Assembly: GCF_026213295.1 (NCBI RefSeq)
Contig: NC_079424.1
Location: 15,487,137-15,551,136, forward strand
Direction of reading: 5' to 3'
DNA from: Gadus chalcogrammus
Taxonomy: Eukaryota; Chordata; Actinopteri; Gadiformes; Gadidae
DNA length: 64,000 nt
The notes below the pieces were generated by a model. It was given only the letters and a program-made list of their open reading frames with translations, was not told the origin of the DNA and ran no database searches. Positions 41,401 through 51,656 of this stretch are shown here, piece by piece. Every line of letters starts with the position of its first letter. Positions within the stretch are counted from its first letter, which is position 1. The position numbers and the translations under genes were made by a program.

Positions 41401-44400
41401 TGTAACTAGTGATGTTGTTTGTGGTTCTTCGGTTGTTGAACTATTGTTATCTGCAGTGGAAGATGAGGTAGAAACGCTTAATGAAGTCCTTCCTGTACTT
41501 GTTGCATAAGTATCTGTTTCAGATTTGGTAGTTGTCATCTTTGATGCTGACGTGATAGTCACGTCTGTTGAAGCAGGAGATTCTCTATTGTCTGTTGTTG
41601 AAATGGCAGGAGTTTGTGATGAAACAGCTGCTGTGGACGGAGATGAAGATTCTGCTTGTTCATTTGTAACTAGTGATGTTTTGTGTGTTTTTTCTGTTGT
41701 GGAACCAATATTATCTGCAGTGGAAGATGATTGAGCACTGCTTACTGAAGTCACAACTGTAGTTTTCGTATCAGTTCCTGTTACAGATTTCATAGTTGTC
41801 ATCTTTGATTCAGATGTCATGGTCACATTTGTAGCAGCAGTAGATTCTCTATTGTATGTTGTTGGAACAGAAGAAGTTTGTGATGATTCAACTGCAGTTG
41901 AAGAAGATAAAGATTCTGCCTGATCATTTGTAACTAGTGATGTTGTTTGTGGTTCATTTGTCATGGAACCATTACTTTCTGCAGTGGAAGATGATGGAGA
42001 ACTGCTGACTGAAGTCACAAATGTACTTTTCGTAGCAGTTCCTGTTTCAGATTTCATAGTTGTCATCTTTGATTCAGATGTCATGGTCACATTTGTAGAA
42101 GCAGTAGATTCCCTATTGTCTGTTGTTGGAACAGAAGAATTTTGTGATGAATCAACTGCAGTTGGAGAAGATAAATATTCTGCCGGATTTTTTGTAACTA
42201 GTGATGGTGTTTGTGGTCCATCTGTCATGGAACCATTATTTTCTGCAGTGGAAGATGAGGGAGAACTGCTGACTGGAGTCACAAATGTACTTTTCGTATC
42301 TGTTCCTGTTACAGATTTCATGGTTGTCATCTTTGATGCTGATGTGATAGTAACGTCTATAGAAGCAGTCGATTCTCTACTGTCTGTTGTTAAAATGGTA
42401 GGAGTTTGTGATAAATCAAGTGAAGTTGTAGAAGATGACGATTCTGCCGGATCATTTGTAACTAGTGATGTTGTTTGTGGTTCTTTGGTTGTTGAACTAT
42501 TATTATCTGCAGTGGAAGATGAGGTAGATACGCTGTATGAAGTCCTTCCTGTACTTGTTGCATAAGTACCTGTTTCAGATTTGGTAGTTGCCATCTTTGA
42601 TGCTGACGTGATAGTCACGTCTGTTGAAGCAGGAGATTCTCTATTGTCTGTTGTTGAAATGGCAGGAGTTTTTGATGAAACAGCTGCTGTGGAAGGAGAT
42701 GAAGATTCTGCTGGTTCATTTGTAACTAGTGATGTTTTTTGTGTTTTTTCTGTTGTGGAACCAATATTATCTGCAGTTGAAGATGATTGAGCACTGCTGA
42801 CTGAAGTCACAACTGTACTTTTCGTAACAGTTCCTGTTACAGATTTCATAGTTGTCATCTTTGATTCAGATGTCATGGTCACATTTGTAGATGCAGTAGA
42901 TTCTCTATTGTCTGTTGTTGGAGCAGAAGAAGTTTGTGATGAATCAACTGCAGTTGAAGGAGATAACGATTCTGCCGGATCATTTGTAACTAGTGATGCT
43001 GTTTGTGGATCGTTTGTCGTGGAACCATTATTTTCTGAGGTGGAAGATGATGGAGAACTGCTGACTGAAGTCACAACTGAACTTTTTATATCAGTTCCTG
43101 TTACAGATTTCATAGTTGTCATCTTTGATGCTGATGTGATAGTAACGTCTATAGAAGCAGTAGATTCTCTACTGTCTGTTGTTAAAATGGTAGGTGTTTG
43201 TGATGAATCAAGTGAAGTTGTAGAAGATGAAGATTCTGCAGGTTCACTTGTAACTAGTGATGTTGTTTGTGGTTCTTCGGTTGTTGAACTATTATTATCT
43301 GCAGTGGAAGATGAGGTAGAACCGCTGAATGAAGTCCTTATTGTACTTTTCGTATCAGTTCCTGTTACAGATTTCATAGTTGTCATCTTTGATTCAGATG
43401 TCATGGTCACATTTGTAGTAGCAGTAGATTCTCTATTGTCTGTTGTTGGAACAGAAGAAGTTTTTGATGAATCAACTGCAGTTGAAGAAGATAAAGATTC
43501 TGCCGGATCATTTGTAACTAGTGATGTTGTTTGTGGTTCGTCTGTCATGGAACCAATATTTTCTGAGGTGGAAGATGATGGAAAACTGCTGACTGAAGTC
43601 ACAAATGTACTTTTCGTATCAGTTCCTGTTACAGATTTCATAGTTGTCATCTTTGATGCTGATGTGATAGTCAAGTCTTTAAAAGCAGTAGATTCTCTAC
43701 TGTCTGTTGTTAAAATGGTAGGAGTTTGTGATGAATCAAGTGAAGTTGTAGAAGATGAAGATTCTGCCGGATCATTTGTAACTAGTGATGTTGTTTGTGG
43801 TTCTTCGGTTGTTGAACTATTTATATCTGCAGTGGAAGATGAGGTAGAAACGCTTAATGAATTCCTTCCTGTACTTGTTGCATAAATACCTGTTTCAGAT
43901 TTGGTAGTTGTCTTCTTTGATGCTGATGTGATAGTCACGTCTGTTGAAGCACGAGATTCTCTATTGTCTGTTGTTGAAATGTCAGGAGTTTGTGATGAAA
44001 CAGCTGCTGTGGACGGAGATGAAGATTCTGCTGGTTCATTTGTAACTAGTGATGTTTTTTCTGTTGTGGAACCAATATTATCTGCAGTGGAAGATGATTG
44101 AGCACTGCTGACTGAAGTCACAACTGTAATTTTCGTATCAGTTCCTGTTACAGATTTCATAGTTGTCATCTTTGATTCAGATGTCATGGTCACATTTGTA
44201 GAAGCAGTAGATTCTCTACTGTCTGTTGTTGGAACAGAAGAAGTTTGTGATGAATCCACTGTAGTTGAAGGAGATAACGATTCTGCCGGATCATTTGTAA
44301 CTAGTGATTTTGTTTGTGGATCGTCTGTCGTGGAACCAATATTTTCTGAGGTGGAAGATGATGGAAAACTGCTGACTGAAGTCACAAATGTACTTTTCGG

Positions 44401-47400
44401 TTCAGTTCCTGTTACAGATTTCATAGTTGTCATCTTTGATGCTGATGTGATAGTCACGTCTTTAAAAGCAGTAGATTCTCTACTGTCTGTTGTTAAAATG
44501 GTAGGAGTTTGGGATGAATCAAGTGAAGTTGTAGAAGATGAAGATTCTGCCGGATCATTTGTAACTAGTGATGATGTTTGTGGTTCTTCGGTTGTTAAAC
44601 TATTATTATCTGCAGTGGAAGATGAGGTAGAACCGCTGAATGAAGTCCTTATTGTACTTTTGGTATCAGTTCCTGTTACAGATTTCATAGTTGTCATCTT
44701 TGATTCAGATGTCATGGTCACATTTGTAGTAGCAGTAGATTCTCTATTGTCTGTTGTTGGAACAGAAGAAGTTTGTGATGAATCAACTGCAGTTGAAGAA
44801 GATAAAGATTCTGCCGGATCATTTGTAACTAGTGATGTTGTTTGTGGATCGTCTGTCGTGGAACCAATATTTTCTGAGGTGGAAGATGATGGAGAACTGC
44901 TGACTGTAGTCACAACTGAACTTTTTATATCAGTTCCTGTTACAGTTTTCATAGTTGTCATCTTTGATGCTGATGTGATAGTCACGCCTTTAAAAGCAGT
45001 AGATTCTCTACTGTCTGTTGTTAAAATGGTAGGAGTTTGTGATGAATCAAGTGAAGTTGTAGAAGATGAAGATTCTCCCGGATCATTTGTAACTAGTGAT
45101 GTTGTTTTTGGTTCTTCGGTTGTTAAACTATTATTATCTGCAGTGGAAGATGAGGTAGAACCGCTGAATGAAGTCCTTACAGTACTTTCCTTATCATTTC
45201 CTGTTACAGATTTCATAGTTGTCATCTTTGATTCAGATGTCATGCTCACATTTGTAGAAGTAGTAGATTCTCTATTATCTGTTGTTGGAACAGAAGAAGT
45301 TTGTGATGAATAAACTGCAGTAGTAGAAGAAAAAGTTTCTGATGGTCCATTTGTAACTAGTGATGTTGTTTGTGGTTCTTCGGTTGTGGAACCAATATTA
45401 TCTGCAGTGGTAGATGATGGAGAACTGCTGAATGATGTCACAATTCTACTTGTTGCATCAGTTTCTTTTCCAGATTTCATAGTTATCATCTTTGTTGCTG
45501 ATGTCCTAGTCACATCTGTAAAAGCAGTAGCTTCTTTACTGTCTGGTGTTTGAACACTAGAAGATTGTGATGAATCAGCTGCTGTGGAAGGCGATGAAGA
45601 TTCTGCCGGTTTATTTGTAACTAGTGATGTTGTTTGTGGTTCTTCTTTTGTGGAACTAATATGATCTGCATTGGAAGATGATGGAGAACTGCTGAATGAA
45701 GTCAGAACTGTACTTGTTTTATTGGTTCCTGTTTCAGATATTTGTGTTGTCATGGCTGCCAATGGTGTTGTTATGGTCACATCTTTAGAATCTGTAGATT
45801 CAGTATTGTCTGCTGTCTGAATAGTTGACGTCTCTGATGAATCAACTGTCGTTGAAGAAAATGAGGAATCCTCAGATTCATTTGTAATGATTGATGTTGT
45901 TTGCGGTTGTTCCGTTGTAGAATAAGTATTATCTACCGTGGAAGATGTTTGAGAACTGCTAAATGATGTCATGTTTGTTGTTTTATCTGATCCTATTTCA
46001 GATGTATGTGTTGTCATATGTACTGCTGATGTCATAGTCACATTTGTTGAATCAGTATATTCAGTTTTGTTTGTTGTTTTAACTACAGATGTTTGTAATG
46101 AATCAACTGCTGTTGAGGAAGATTGTGAGGCTGCAGAATCATTTTTTACTGCTGTTTTTTTTCGTGGTTCTTCTTTTGTGGAATCTATATTATTTATTGG
46201 GGAAGTTTTTGTAGAACTGCTGAATGAAGTCATTGCTGTAATTATTGCATCAGTTCCTGTTTTATGTCCCGCCATTGCCATTGTTTGCATTGATGGTGTT
46301 ATCTTCACATCTTTAGAAGATGTAAACTCTGTATTGTCAATTGTCTGAGAAGTTGAACCGGTGTTATCCGGGGGTTTTCTGTCTGTCTTGGTTCTTAAGA
46401 TTTTCTCTGAAGTCAAAGATTCAGTTTCGTTGAGTTTGGTTGCATTCACGGTAGAACTACGCGGTGCTGTGCTTGTACCTCCTGCAGTAAATTAGAATTA
46501 GAAAGTGGGTCAGTTTTTTTGGTTTGAGTCATAATTTCTTGCCTGATATGGCTAAATATTCAAGGTGTAAGCCAAGTTTTCTGTAAATTCACTGGATTAG
46601 AATTGGCTTCCGAAAACTTGCATACACTGTTTTTGGCACTTAGATTATTAGGCTACCTGTGATGAGATGGTGTTATCAGTTGCTCCTGGCTAGGCAGTCT
46701 CGTTCTGTCAACCGCGCATCACATGTAACCTAATAATCCCAGTGCTGAAAATACCGTATATTTACTATGTTTGTAGCCAAACTTCTGTCTCGTTGTATTG
46801 TTGCTGGCATTCGTTTTTAATAAGCATAATCATTCAGAACAACAAATGTAAGTTTTACCCTCACATGACCCTGATCTAAGCTACTGTAAATCTGCAAGTC
46901 AATGGAAGCAGCTTACTGAAAGCAAATGCTTTCCCAGCCTACCCCCTTTCTGGACGCACAATGATGAATTTGAAATTGATCAGACAGGCAAACTCAAATA
47001 AACAAATATCTTGGCATATCCCTTTAATGGCTAATTAGTCATGCTCATCCAATATTAATATACATGAACATCCATTTACTTATGTTAACCATTCCAACTA
47101 TCAATTAAATGCCAACACTGTAAGGTCTTTGGATACTAGGTTGACGCTGGTTTCGGATTTATTATCTGCTTTTTATTTCCCTTCTTCAAATCTTTTGCAT
47201 ATTTACATTAAATATCTAACATTCATTTCGAAAATGTATATATATATATATATACATAATCGCTTAAAATAATTAATAATCTTACCTCTCTCTCCGTGAA
47301 CGAAAACCACTGATGCAGCAACTGTTATAATTGTCACCGCAACGAGTATAACAGTGACAGAGATTTTCTTCCAATGGAAGATCCAAGAGGGAATCCACTT

Positions 47401-47406
47401 CTTCAT
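11304..47406 (-). CDS. Giant EGF-SEA-EGF transmembrane mucin (MUC3/12/13/17-like), seven exons
   Basis: Exons on the minus strand are 47406-47286, 46481-14304, 14147-14023, 12218-12154, 12011-11812, 11736-11574 and 11472-11304. All junctions are GT/AG, phases agree, and the sum is 33,021 nt (11,006 aa). The order is: a signal or signal-anchor (MKKWIPSWIFHWKK, then a hydrophobic stretch at about 15-38), Ser/Thr-rich 88-aa repeats, an eight-Cys EGF-like module (10721-10755), a SEA domain (about 10768-10890) with AGSVIAEIIVEY at its cleavage position, a Cys-rich EGF-like region (about 10905-10965), a membrane span (about 10973-10998) and the tail KKRRCDSW. This order is that of membrane mucins of epithelial apical surfaces, so a glycocalyx role is inferred. 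I cannot name the orthologue. Human MUC3/12/17 are on 7q22, not beside ERRFI1. The exon chain is my reconstruction; the alternative ending is discussed under the last exon. Confidence 0.9.
11574..11736 (-). other. Mucin exon 6: membrane-proximal EGF-like region
   Basis: It begins at the junction codon for Asn (NATDLEPYVKCQYANYT), the end of the SEA domain, then runs through WECVGACKRIPGYCHQHGEC to GPICR. The cysteine spacing fits an EGF-like fold completed by the next exon. Acceptor CAACAG and donor CGGTAGGA are in phase with their neighbours. Confidence 0.88.
12315..13929. mobile_element. Nested foldback, MITE-like DNA transposon remnant in mucin intron 3
   Basis: Four copies of a terminal sequence are present. 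Two read TACGGAAGCCGAGAACGG (from 12315 and 12983). Two are inverted and end GGCTTCCGTA (at 13676 and 13929). Each abuts TA, which may be a TA target duplication. Next to each end lie GTTATCTCGTGATAACG motifs and a minisatellite of about 53 bp (CTCGATATAACAAAGG, TTTTCTCGTGATAACG). No transposase is coded. The family is unknown to me; a non-autonomous TA-target element is the best guess. Confidence 0.75.
12623..13498. repeat. Large inverted repeat, arms of about 320 bp
   Basis: The left arm (12623-12940) is the near-perfect reverse complement of the right arm (13176-13498). The right arm has about 7 extra bases near 13265. The loop holds one inner copy of the terminal repeat. Short reading frames of identical protein sequence on the two strands are simply the two arms. 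Confidence 0.9.
22700..24360 (-). repeat. Example of the 1,056-bp higher-order repeat (four 88-aa units)
   Basis: The segment starting at 22703 recurs at 23759, exactly 1,056 bp on, and the same step is seen at 33779/34835 and 37739/38795. In protein order the four types carry TSTGRTSFSVSTSS, KSTFVTPVSSSPSSS, TATKSTFVTSFSSS and KTTVVTSVSSAQSSS. Each type is more like its counterpart one step away than its adjacent units. Confidence 0.88.
23300..31200 (-). repeat. Head-to-tail duplication of a 3,954-bp block (15 units)
   Basis: Copy 1 (about 23.30-27.24 kb) and copy 2 (about 27.25-31.20 kb) match at a constant shift of 3,954 bp. Private variants such as CTTCAGTGGAAG (23512 and 27466) and the 6-bp deletion (26155 and 30109) are shared. 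I see only isolated single-base differences, for example GTTTTGTGTG at about 26371 against GTTCTGTGTG at about 30325. 3,954 equals 15 x 264 minus one 6-bp deletion. Confidence 0.85.
46482..47285 (-). other. Mucin intron 1
   Basis: 804 bp between the signal-sequence exon and the giant exon, with consensus GTAAGA donor and CTGCAG acceptor. A short TA tract lies at 47237-47254, about 30 bp inside the donor. Nothing else was recognised. Confidence 0.85.
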
Positions 47407-49552
47407 ATTGCAATGTGAGCAATCGTTAAATCTGCCTCACAAATTAATTATCAGATTGTTTCAACGTCCATCCATCCTCTATCCTCACAACAAATCCGAA
47501 ACGTACTTGATACTTTTCAGTAGGCTGGTTAAGTTCCAACAGCCTTACCATATACCATGTATCTAATGTTCTCTATATCTAATGCCTGTCAGGGAGATAA
47601 TGCTGCTGGTTGTTGTGTGCTATACTCTCTCTTGATGTGAGTTTTGAGGCATCAAGGTTTGTGTGTGAGGCTGAGGTTGGGATCAGGGGAGACTGGAGCG
47701 GTAAACACCTTGAACAAAGCACAACGATGACGGGACCTTGTCATGTGCCAAGGTCGACTCCCACACCTTGATGTGAGGGTTGGGGTTGGGGTTTGGTTGG
47801 GTGTGTGTGCAATGCATGTATTCTCCATTTGTTTGTTTTGGGTGTGTATGTCTAATTATGTTAGATAAACAGTAAACCAGTATTCCGGGGATATGATATG
47901 ATCTGTCAGATTGAGATATAACAGGTAACTGTTTACTTAGTTATCTTTATTAACAGCACTCTTTGTACAGCCTCGGGCCAGTTATGTAGCTCAGGGTGGC
48001 CAAGGGGTCTTAAACTCCCTTTAACAGAATAAGGTCATGGTGCATATATTCCTTCCACTCCTGTTCTTCTTGAGCAGGCAAAGGAGATTGAGATTAATAA
48101 ACAAGAGGAGTTGTGTATCCCTGATTTTCATTTATTCTAACAAAGGTTGGTTTTTTTTAAAGCAATACAATAAACCCTTGACTCACTGTCGTCATACATA
48201 GTTCCAACAGCACTATTACCTCAGTGAAAGGAGTGTTGTCTACATAGTGTGCCTGAGGTACACTCTTGATCTTTTCTCGTCAGTAAGGCCATCAATGGTG
48301 TAACATTAACTCTCTAGTATTTACAGACTCGTAGACAGGTTAGATTGAGAACCCGACATGAGTCAATGTCCAAGCAAATGTCAAGTTGAGCAAGCAGTAA
48401 AATAACCGATGGGACCATGTACATTTCCAATGGTCTTGTTGATTATTTAAATAGTAATTTGTCTATTGGTTCATTCCTTAGCTACATGGAACATGATTAT
48501 GCTGTTCATATTTTTCTACTCAGCTGTAATGCTACCATTGCCATAAAGGACATTTGGAAAGTGCTTTTATTGATGTCCACTTTATAAGTCCTATTTTGAG
48601 CTACTTAAACTTGATGGTTTCTATATTGTAGACATACTCTACATTCTAAAAAACATATTTTGCGTTATTTTGCTTTACATGAATCATCCATTCACAGTAC
48701 TGTGTTATATATCATACATAAGAAGGAACGCCTCAGTTTGATACACAAATTTAATTGTTCTTTGTGATCAAAGACTATCTTCACAAAGTAAACATCGTTA
48801 TAAAGTACTTTTGCTTTAGACACGGAATGTAATTTGATTTTTGGTTGGATGTTGTTTGAAACTGTATAGCTGCTTTGTTGGCCAGGGCTGTACTGCATTG
48901 TAAAATGATTGAAATATCTTTGCAAAAAATTAGTTTTTCTAAGTTTGAAAATACCCTTGATCTCTCATGAATTGCTTCTCCAGTGGCATGTTAATGGAGG
49001 GTGGAGAACACGGTTTTCTGCCAAACCTGTCAAGTCATCTGGATCATTACTCACTTTGTTTGGCAAATTACTCAAAAGTATCACTTTCATGTCTCCTATT
49101 ATTAAACATTTTGTTTCAAATTATTTTCTTAAACATCAAATGATAAACTCTTCGATGTTTACATTATTGATCAGCTTATCTTTTGGCTCAAATCAATCAC
49201 TGCAAGAAGTATGTAGAGATACAACTCCAAAGAGTGAAGACCTCACTTTTGTTTTGCTTGCCTTGTACCCATATCTAAATAAACAGGCAAAAATCCAACC
49301 AAATAATCAGGTTTCTTATCAAACATTCAATAAAACAGTTGTGATGACATCCGTGGGATCATATTGTACCATTTTAATCAAGTCACGTAAAAGAGGTAAC
49401 CTGATTTTACATGGCATTGTTCTAAAACGCAACATAAATATACAAGTATAACATAAAAAAATAATCCATTCCACCCCAGAGATCACCCTTGTGTGGTTCA
49501 GGCCCTCATACTTTCAGAATGGAGAGCCACAGAAGGCGTCTGGCTCCCAGCC
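47407..49552. other. Interval between the mucin 5' end and the mrps16 3' end (same strand)
   Basis: It should contain the mucin promoter just above 47406 and the mrps16 3' UTR just below 49553. I see no sharp TATA box on the minus strand. The stretch is AT-rich. A plus-strand open frame from 48909 begins at TTG and resembles nothing I know, so I do not call it a gene. Confidence 0.5.
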
Positions 49553-50852
49553 TCATGCGCTCTGCTGCTTGGGTTCCTCTTCCTGCACACCTTCCCCCTC
49601 AGCCCCGGCTGCCAAGTCGGTGGTCTGGACCTTTAGTCGCTCGGCCTCCGTTACGGTCATGGGGTGCAGGGGGAAGAAGCCCGCCAGGCCTGAGCAAGAA
49701 AATAGAGTCGACATTTTGATTAGGTTATTTTTGTAGCTTTCTGTTCAACAATTAACAAGAACATGGTTATACCTTTTTCTGAGAAAGTCATGCATCGCTC
49801 ACTACAATTAAATGACTCTAAAAATAAGGAAAGTGTCTCGGACTCAAATAACTCCCTTGTTTGAATAAGGCTTTCCATTATTTGTCAATGGTTTGTGTAA
49901 AAACAAAAAAACTTAAAGCCTGTTTGTTTTGTAACCACGGCACTCCTCGAGACCTTAGTGTGTGGGGTGTGGATGAGCTCTATACGTTGGAAAAGTCAAC
50001 CCATTACAAAAAGCTGTTCACGCAGTTGCATGGCCATGGGTCTGATAGAGAAGAGATTGAAGACAAAGCGATGTGTGCCAATATGCGTGATCTATTCAAG
50101 AATCTAAGAAAAGAATCTGAAAGCACCCACGTAGGTGGTGAATATAGCCACTGCCCCCTTCTTCAAACAAAATCCAGATTACCCTCAGCTGTCTATACCC
50201 CCATAGACGGGGGTTACACAATATTGACATTGAGCAATAGTTCATCCCGCAGCACTCCCACAGGGAAACACACCCAGTAACTTGGCCACGGGCTTGCTAG
50301 GGTGTGCGCCGCAGCCCATCCAGTACTTGATGCGGTCCAGGTTGAAGCTGACCAGCTTCTCGTTGTGCACGTTGGGCAGGGGGTCGTAGGAGCCCAGCTG
50401 CTCGATGTATTTTCCGTCGCGCGCCCGCTTGTTGAACGCCGCCACCACGCGGTAGAAGGGCCGGTTGGCCTGCTTGTGGCCGGCGAGCGCCAGCCGGATG
50501 ACGATGTAGCCCTTGTGGTACTTCTTCAGCAGAGACGACGCTGCAGACAAAGAGGAATGCCGTCAATGGCTTGCAATGGCCTCACATTAATACAGAAGTT
50601 TGCCTCTCTGAAATGCCGGATACAGAATGTGTTTCCCCTAGTCCTAGTGACAAATGTATGAATAGTTACAAAAATGGTCCTTTGCACCTTCCACGCATGC
50701 ATGTCATAAGGTTTTGATTTAATGGAGATCGTGTTGTTGTATCTACTGGTTAGATGAGGTTGGATATAATTTAATTTAAGACGTAATGTGACCTGTGATG
50801 AGAAAGTAGGCCTATCTCGTACGCATATCACTGGCAGTGTGTGCGCGTGCGC

Positions 50853-50914
<62 letters not shown>

Positions 50915-51656
50915 AGAGCGAGCGGTAGTGAGTGTGTCAGTTTAGTGAAGTAATGAACGAGTCTGTGTGTAAGAACGAAGTACTAAACGGAACACTCTTA
51001 ACAAGGTAAATAACGTTAACAAGTAGGGCTGGTAATGTTAATTAAACCGCTTAACTATTATATTGCTTGCCTACCATCCGATTCAATATTCATTTTTGCT
51101 TTTACTGTTTTTTTTTTTACAAGCGCCGCTTAATAGATGACACGATAGCTATAACTCTAAAATTTTAAATGTGGCCAGAGGCTGTGTCAATTCTGTGCCA
51201 GCTAGATGAATAATCCTGCCAAAAAGAGATTCTGCATGTCGTATAGTATATTGACTTATGTATTGTAATCTGCTTCATGTCTTCTGCTGACCTCAAATAT
51301 TTGTTAAGGAAGTAAGATGCTGGAAGCTTTTTCTCTTAAGATTATTCACCAGCCCACCATCTCCTAAAAAGTGTTATTCAACTCGAACTTGCTGCTATTT
51401 CTAGCCCTTTTAAACCCCACAGAAAGAATATATTTTATTTATTTTTCTGAATCCTGTCATTTATCTTGTAGGTATATCACGCAAGTCCAAAGATACAGTC
51501 AAAAACATTCCTATTTGTGTAAGAAATGTCAAGACTGTTGAACTGATGAGCCAGTGATGGATGAATAATATGGAACATTTCAGGAGACAAACAGGTTAGT
51601 GCCTAGTGTGTACAAATTCATCTGCAGCAGTAAGGACACTTACATAGGTGAACCAT
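49553..51656 (-). CDS. mrps16: Mitochondrial ribosomal protein S16 (bS16m), exons 51656-51644, 50540-50274, 49689-49553
   Basis: A structural protein of the small mitoribosomal subunit, made in the cytosol and imported into mitochondria. The joined exons give 417 nt, 138 aa (human 137). The start MVHL matches human MVHLTTLL. It is followed by [19 protein letters not shown], then [39 protein letters not shown] and [19 protein letters not shown]. The C-terminus is acidic and glutamine-rich, as in orthologues. Exon 1 contributes only 13 coding bases (MVHL plus one base) before GTAAGT. The other junctions (TCTGCAG, GGTGTGT, GCTCAG) are in phase. Identification is certain. In humans the gene is on chromosome 10, so its place between errfi1 and pax7 is a local arrangement. 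Confidence 0.95.
49690..50273 (-). other. mrps16: mrps16 intron 2
   Basis: 584 bp between coding exons 2 and 3. The donor is GTGTGT, weaker than the other junctions. A plus-strand open frame across it starts at TTG and shows no known domain, so it is regarded as chance. Confidence 0.85.
50541..51643 (-). other. mrps16: mrps16 intron 1
   Basis: 1.1 kb between the 13-nt coding part of exon 1 and exon 2. It contains a GT array at 50855-50911. No snoRNA with both boxes in place was found. Confidence 0.8.
50855..50911. repeat. (GT)n microsatellite, 57 bp
   Basis: Pure GT array preceded by an alternating GTGCGCGTGCGC stretch. It lies in mrps16 intron 1. Confidence 0.95.

Larger units (their letters stand above)
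14682..46350 (-). repeat. Tandem array of about 120 coding units of 264 bp (88 aa)
   Basis: The unit begins TDNREST or TDSREST and contains the landmarks VTMTSESKMTTMKS, SSSPSSSTAEN, TTSLVTNDPAES and TAVDSSQTSSVPT. Units at both ends (14.7-16 kb and 45.3-46.35 kb) are the most divergent. Units in the core fall into four recurring types that alternate in fixed order, giving a higher-order unit of 1,056 bp. Unit number is estimated as array length divided by 264. Confidence 0.92.
14304..46481 (-). other. Mucin exon 2: single 32,178-bp coding exon
   Basis: It is open without a stop in one minus-strand frame from the acceptor CTGCAG (46482-46487) to the donor ATTG|GTGAGG (14303). It codes about 10,726 residues. 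About half the residues of the consensus unit are Ser or Thr (44 of 88 by count), with proline low for a mucin and recurrent N-glycosylation sequons (NVTM, NESE). The frame is kept in every copy despite scattered 6- and 9-bp deletions, all multiples of three, which argues for purifying selection on the frame. Confidence 0.93.

Noticed and set aside
14789..46348. Dozens of plus-strand open frames of 60-375 aa with sequences like MEPLFSAVEDDGELL
   Set aside because: They are the antisense of the mucin repeats. They recur with the repeat period, start and stop at fixed unit positions, and have no splice or promoter context.
14682..46350. CRISPR-like repeat-spacer pattern
   Set aside because: Repeats are contiguous coding units of 264 bp without unique spacers, in a vertebrate genome.
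11304..47406. Bacterial-type serine-rich adhesin or contamination as the source of the giant repeat protein
   Set aside because: Introns with consensus splice sites join it to EGF, SEA and transmembrane exons, and flanking genes are vertebrate.
48909..49451. 180-codon plus-strand open frame
   Set aside because: It begins at TTG, has no known domain, and lies antisense to the likely mrps16 3' UTR in AT-rich sequence.
49861..50280. 139-codon plus-strand open frame
   Set aside because: It begins at TTG and lies antisense within mrps16 intron 2; no recognisable domain or homologue.
51541..51600. TGATGAG motif resembling a snoRNA C box in mrps16 intron 1
   Set aside because: No properly placed D box or terminal stem is visible, and the motif is antisense to the host gene.
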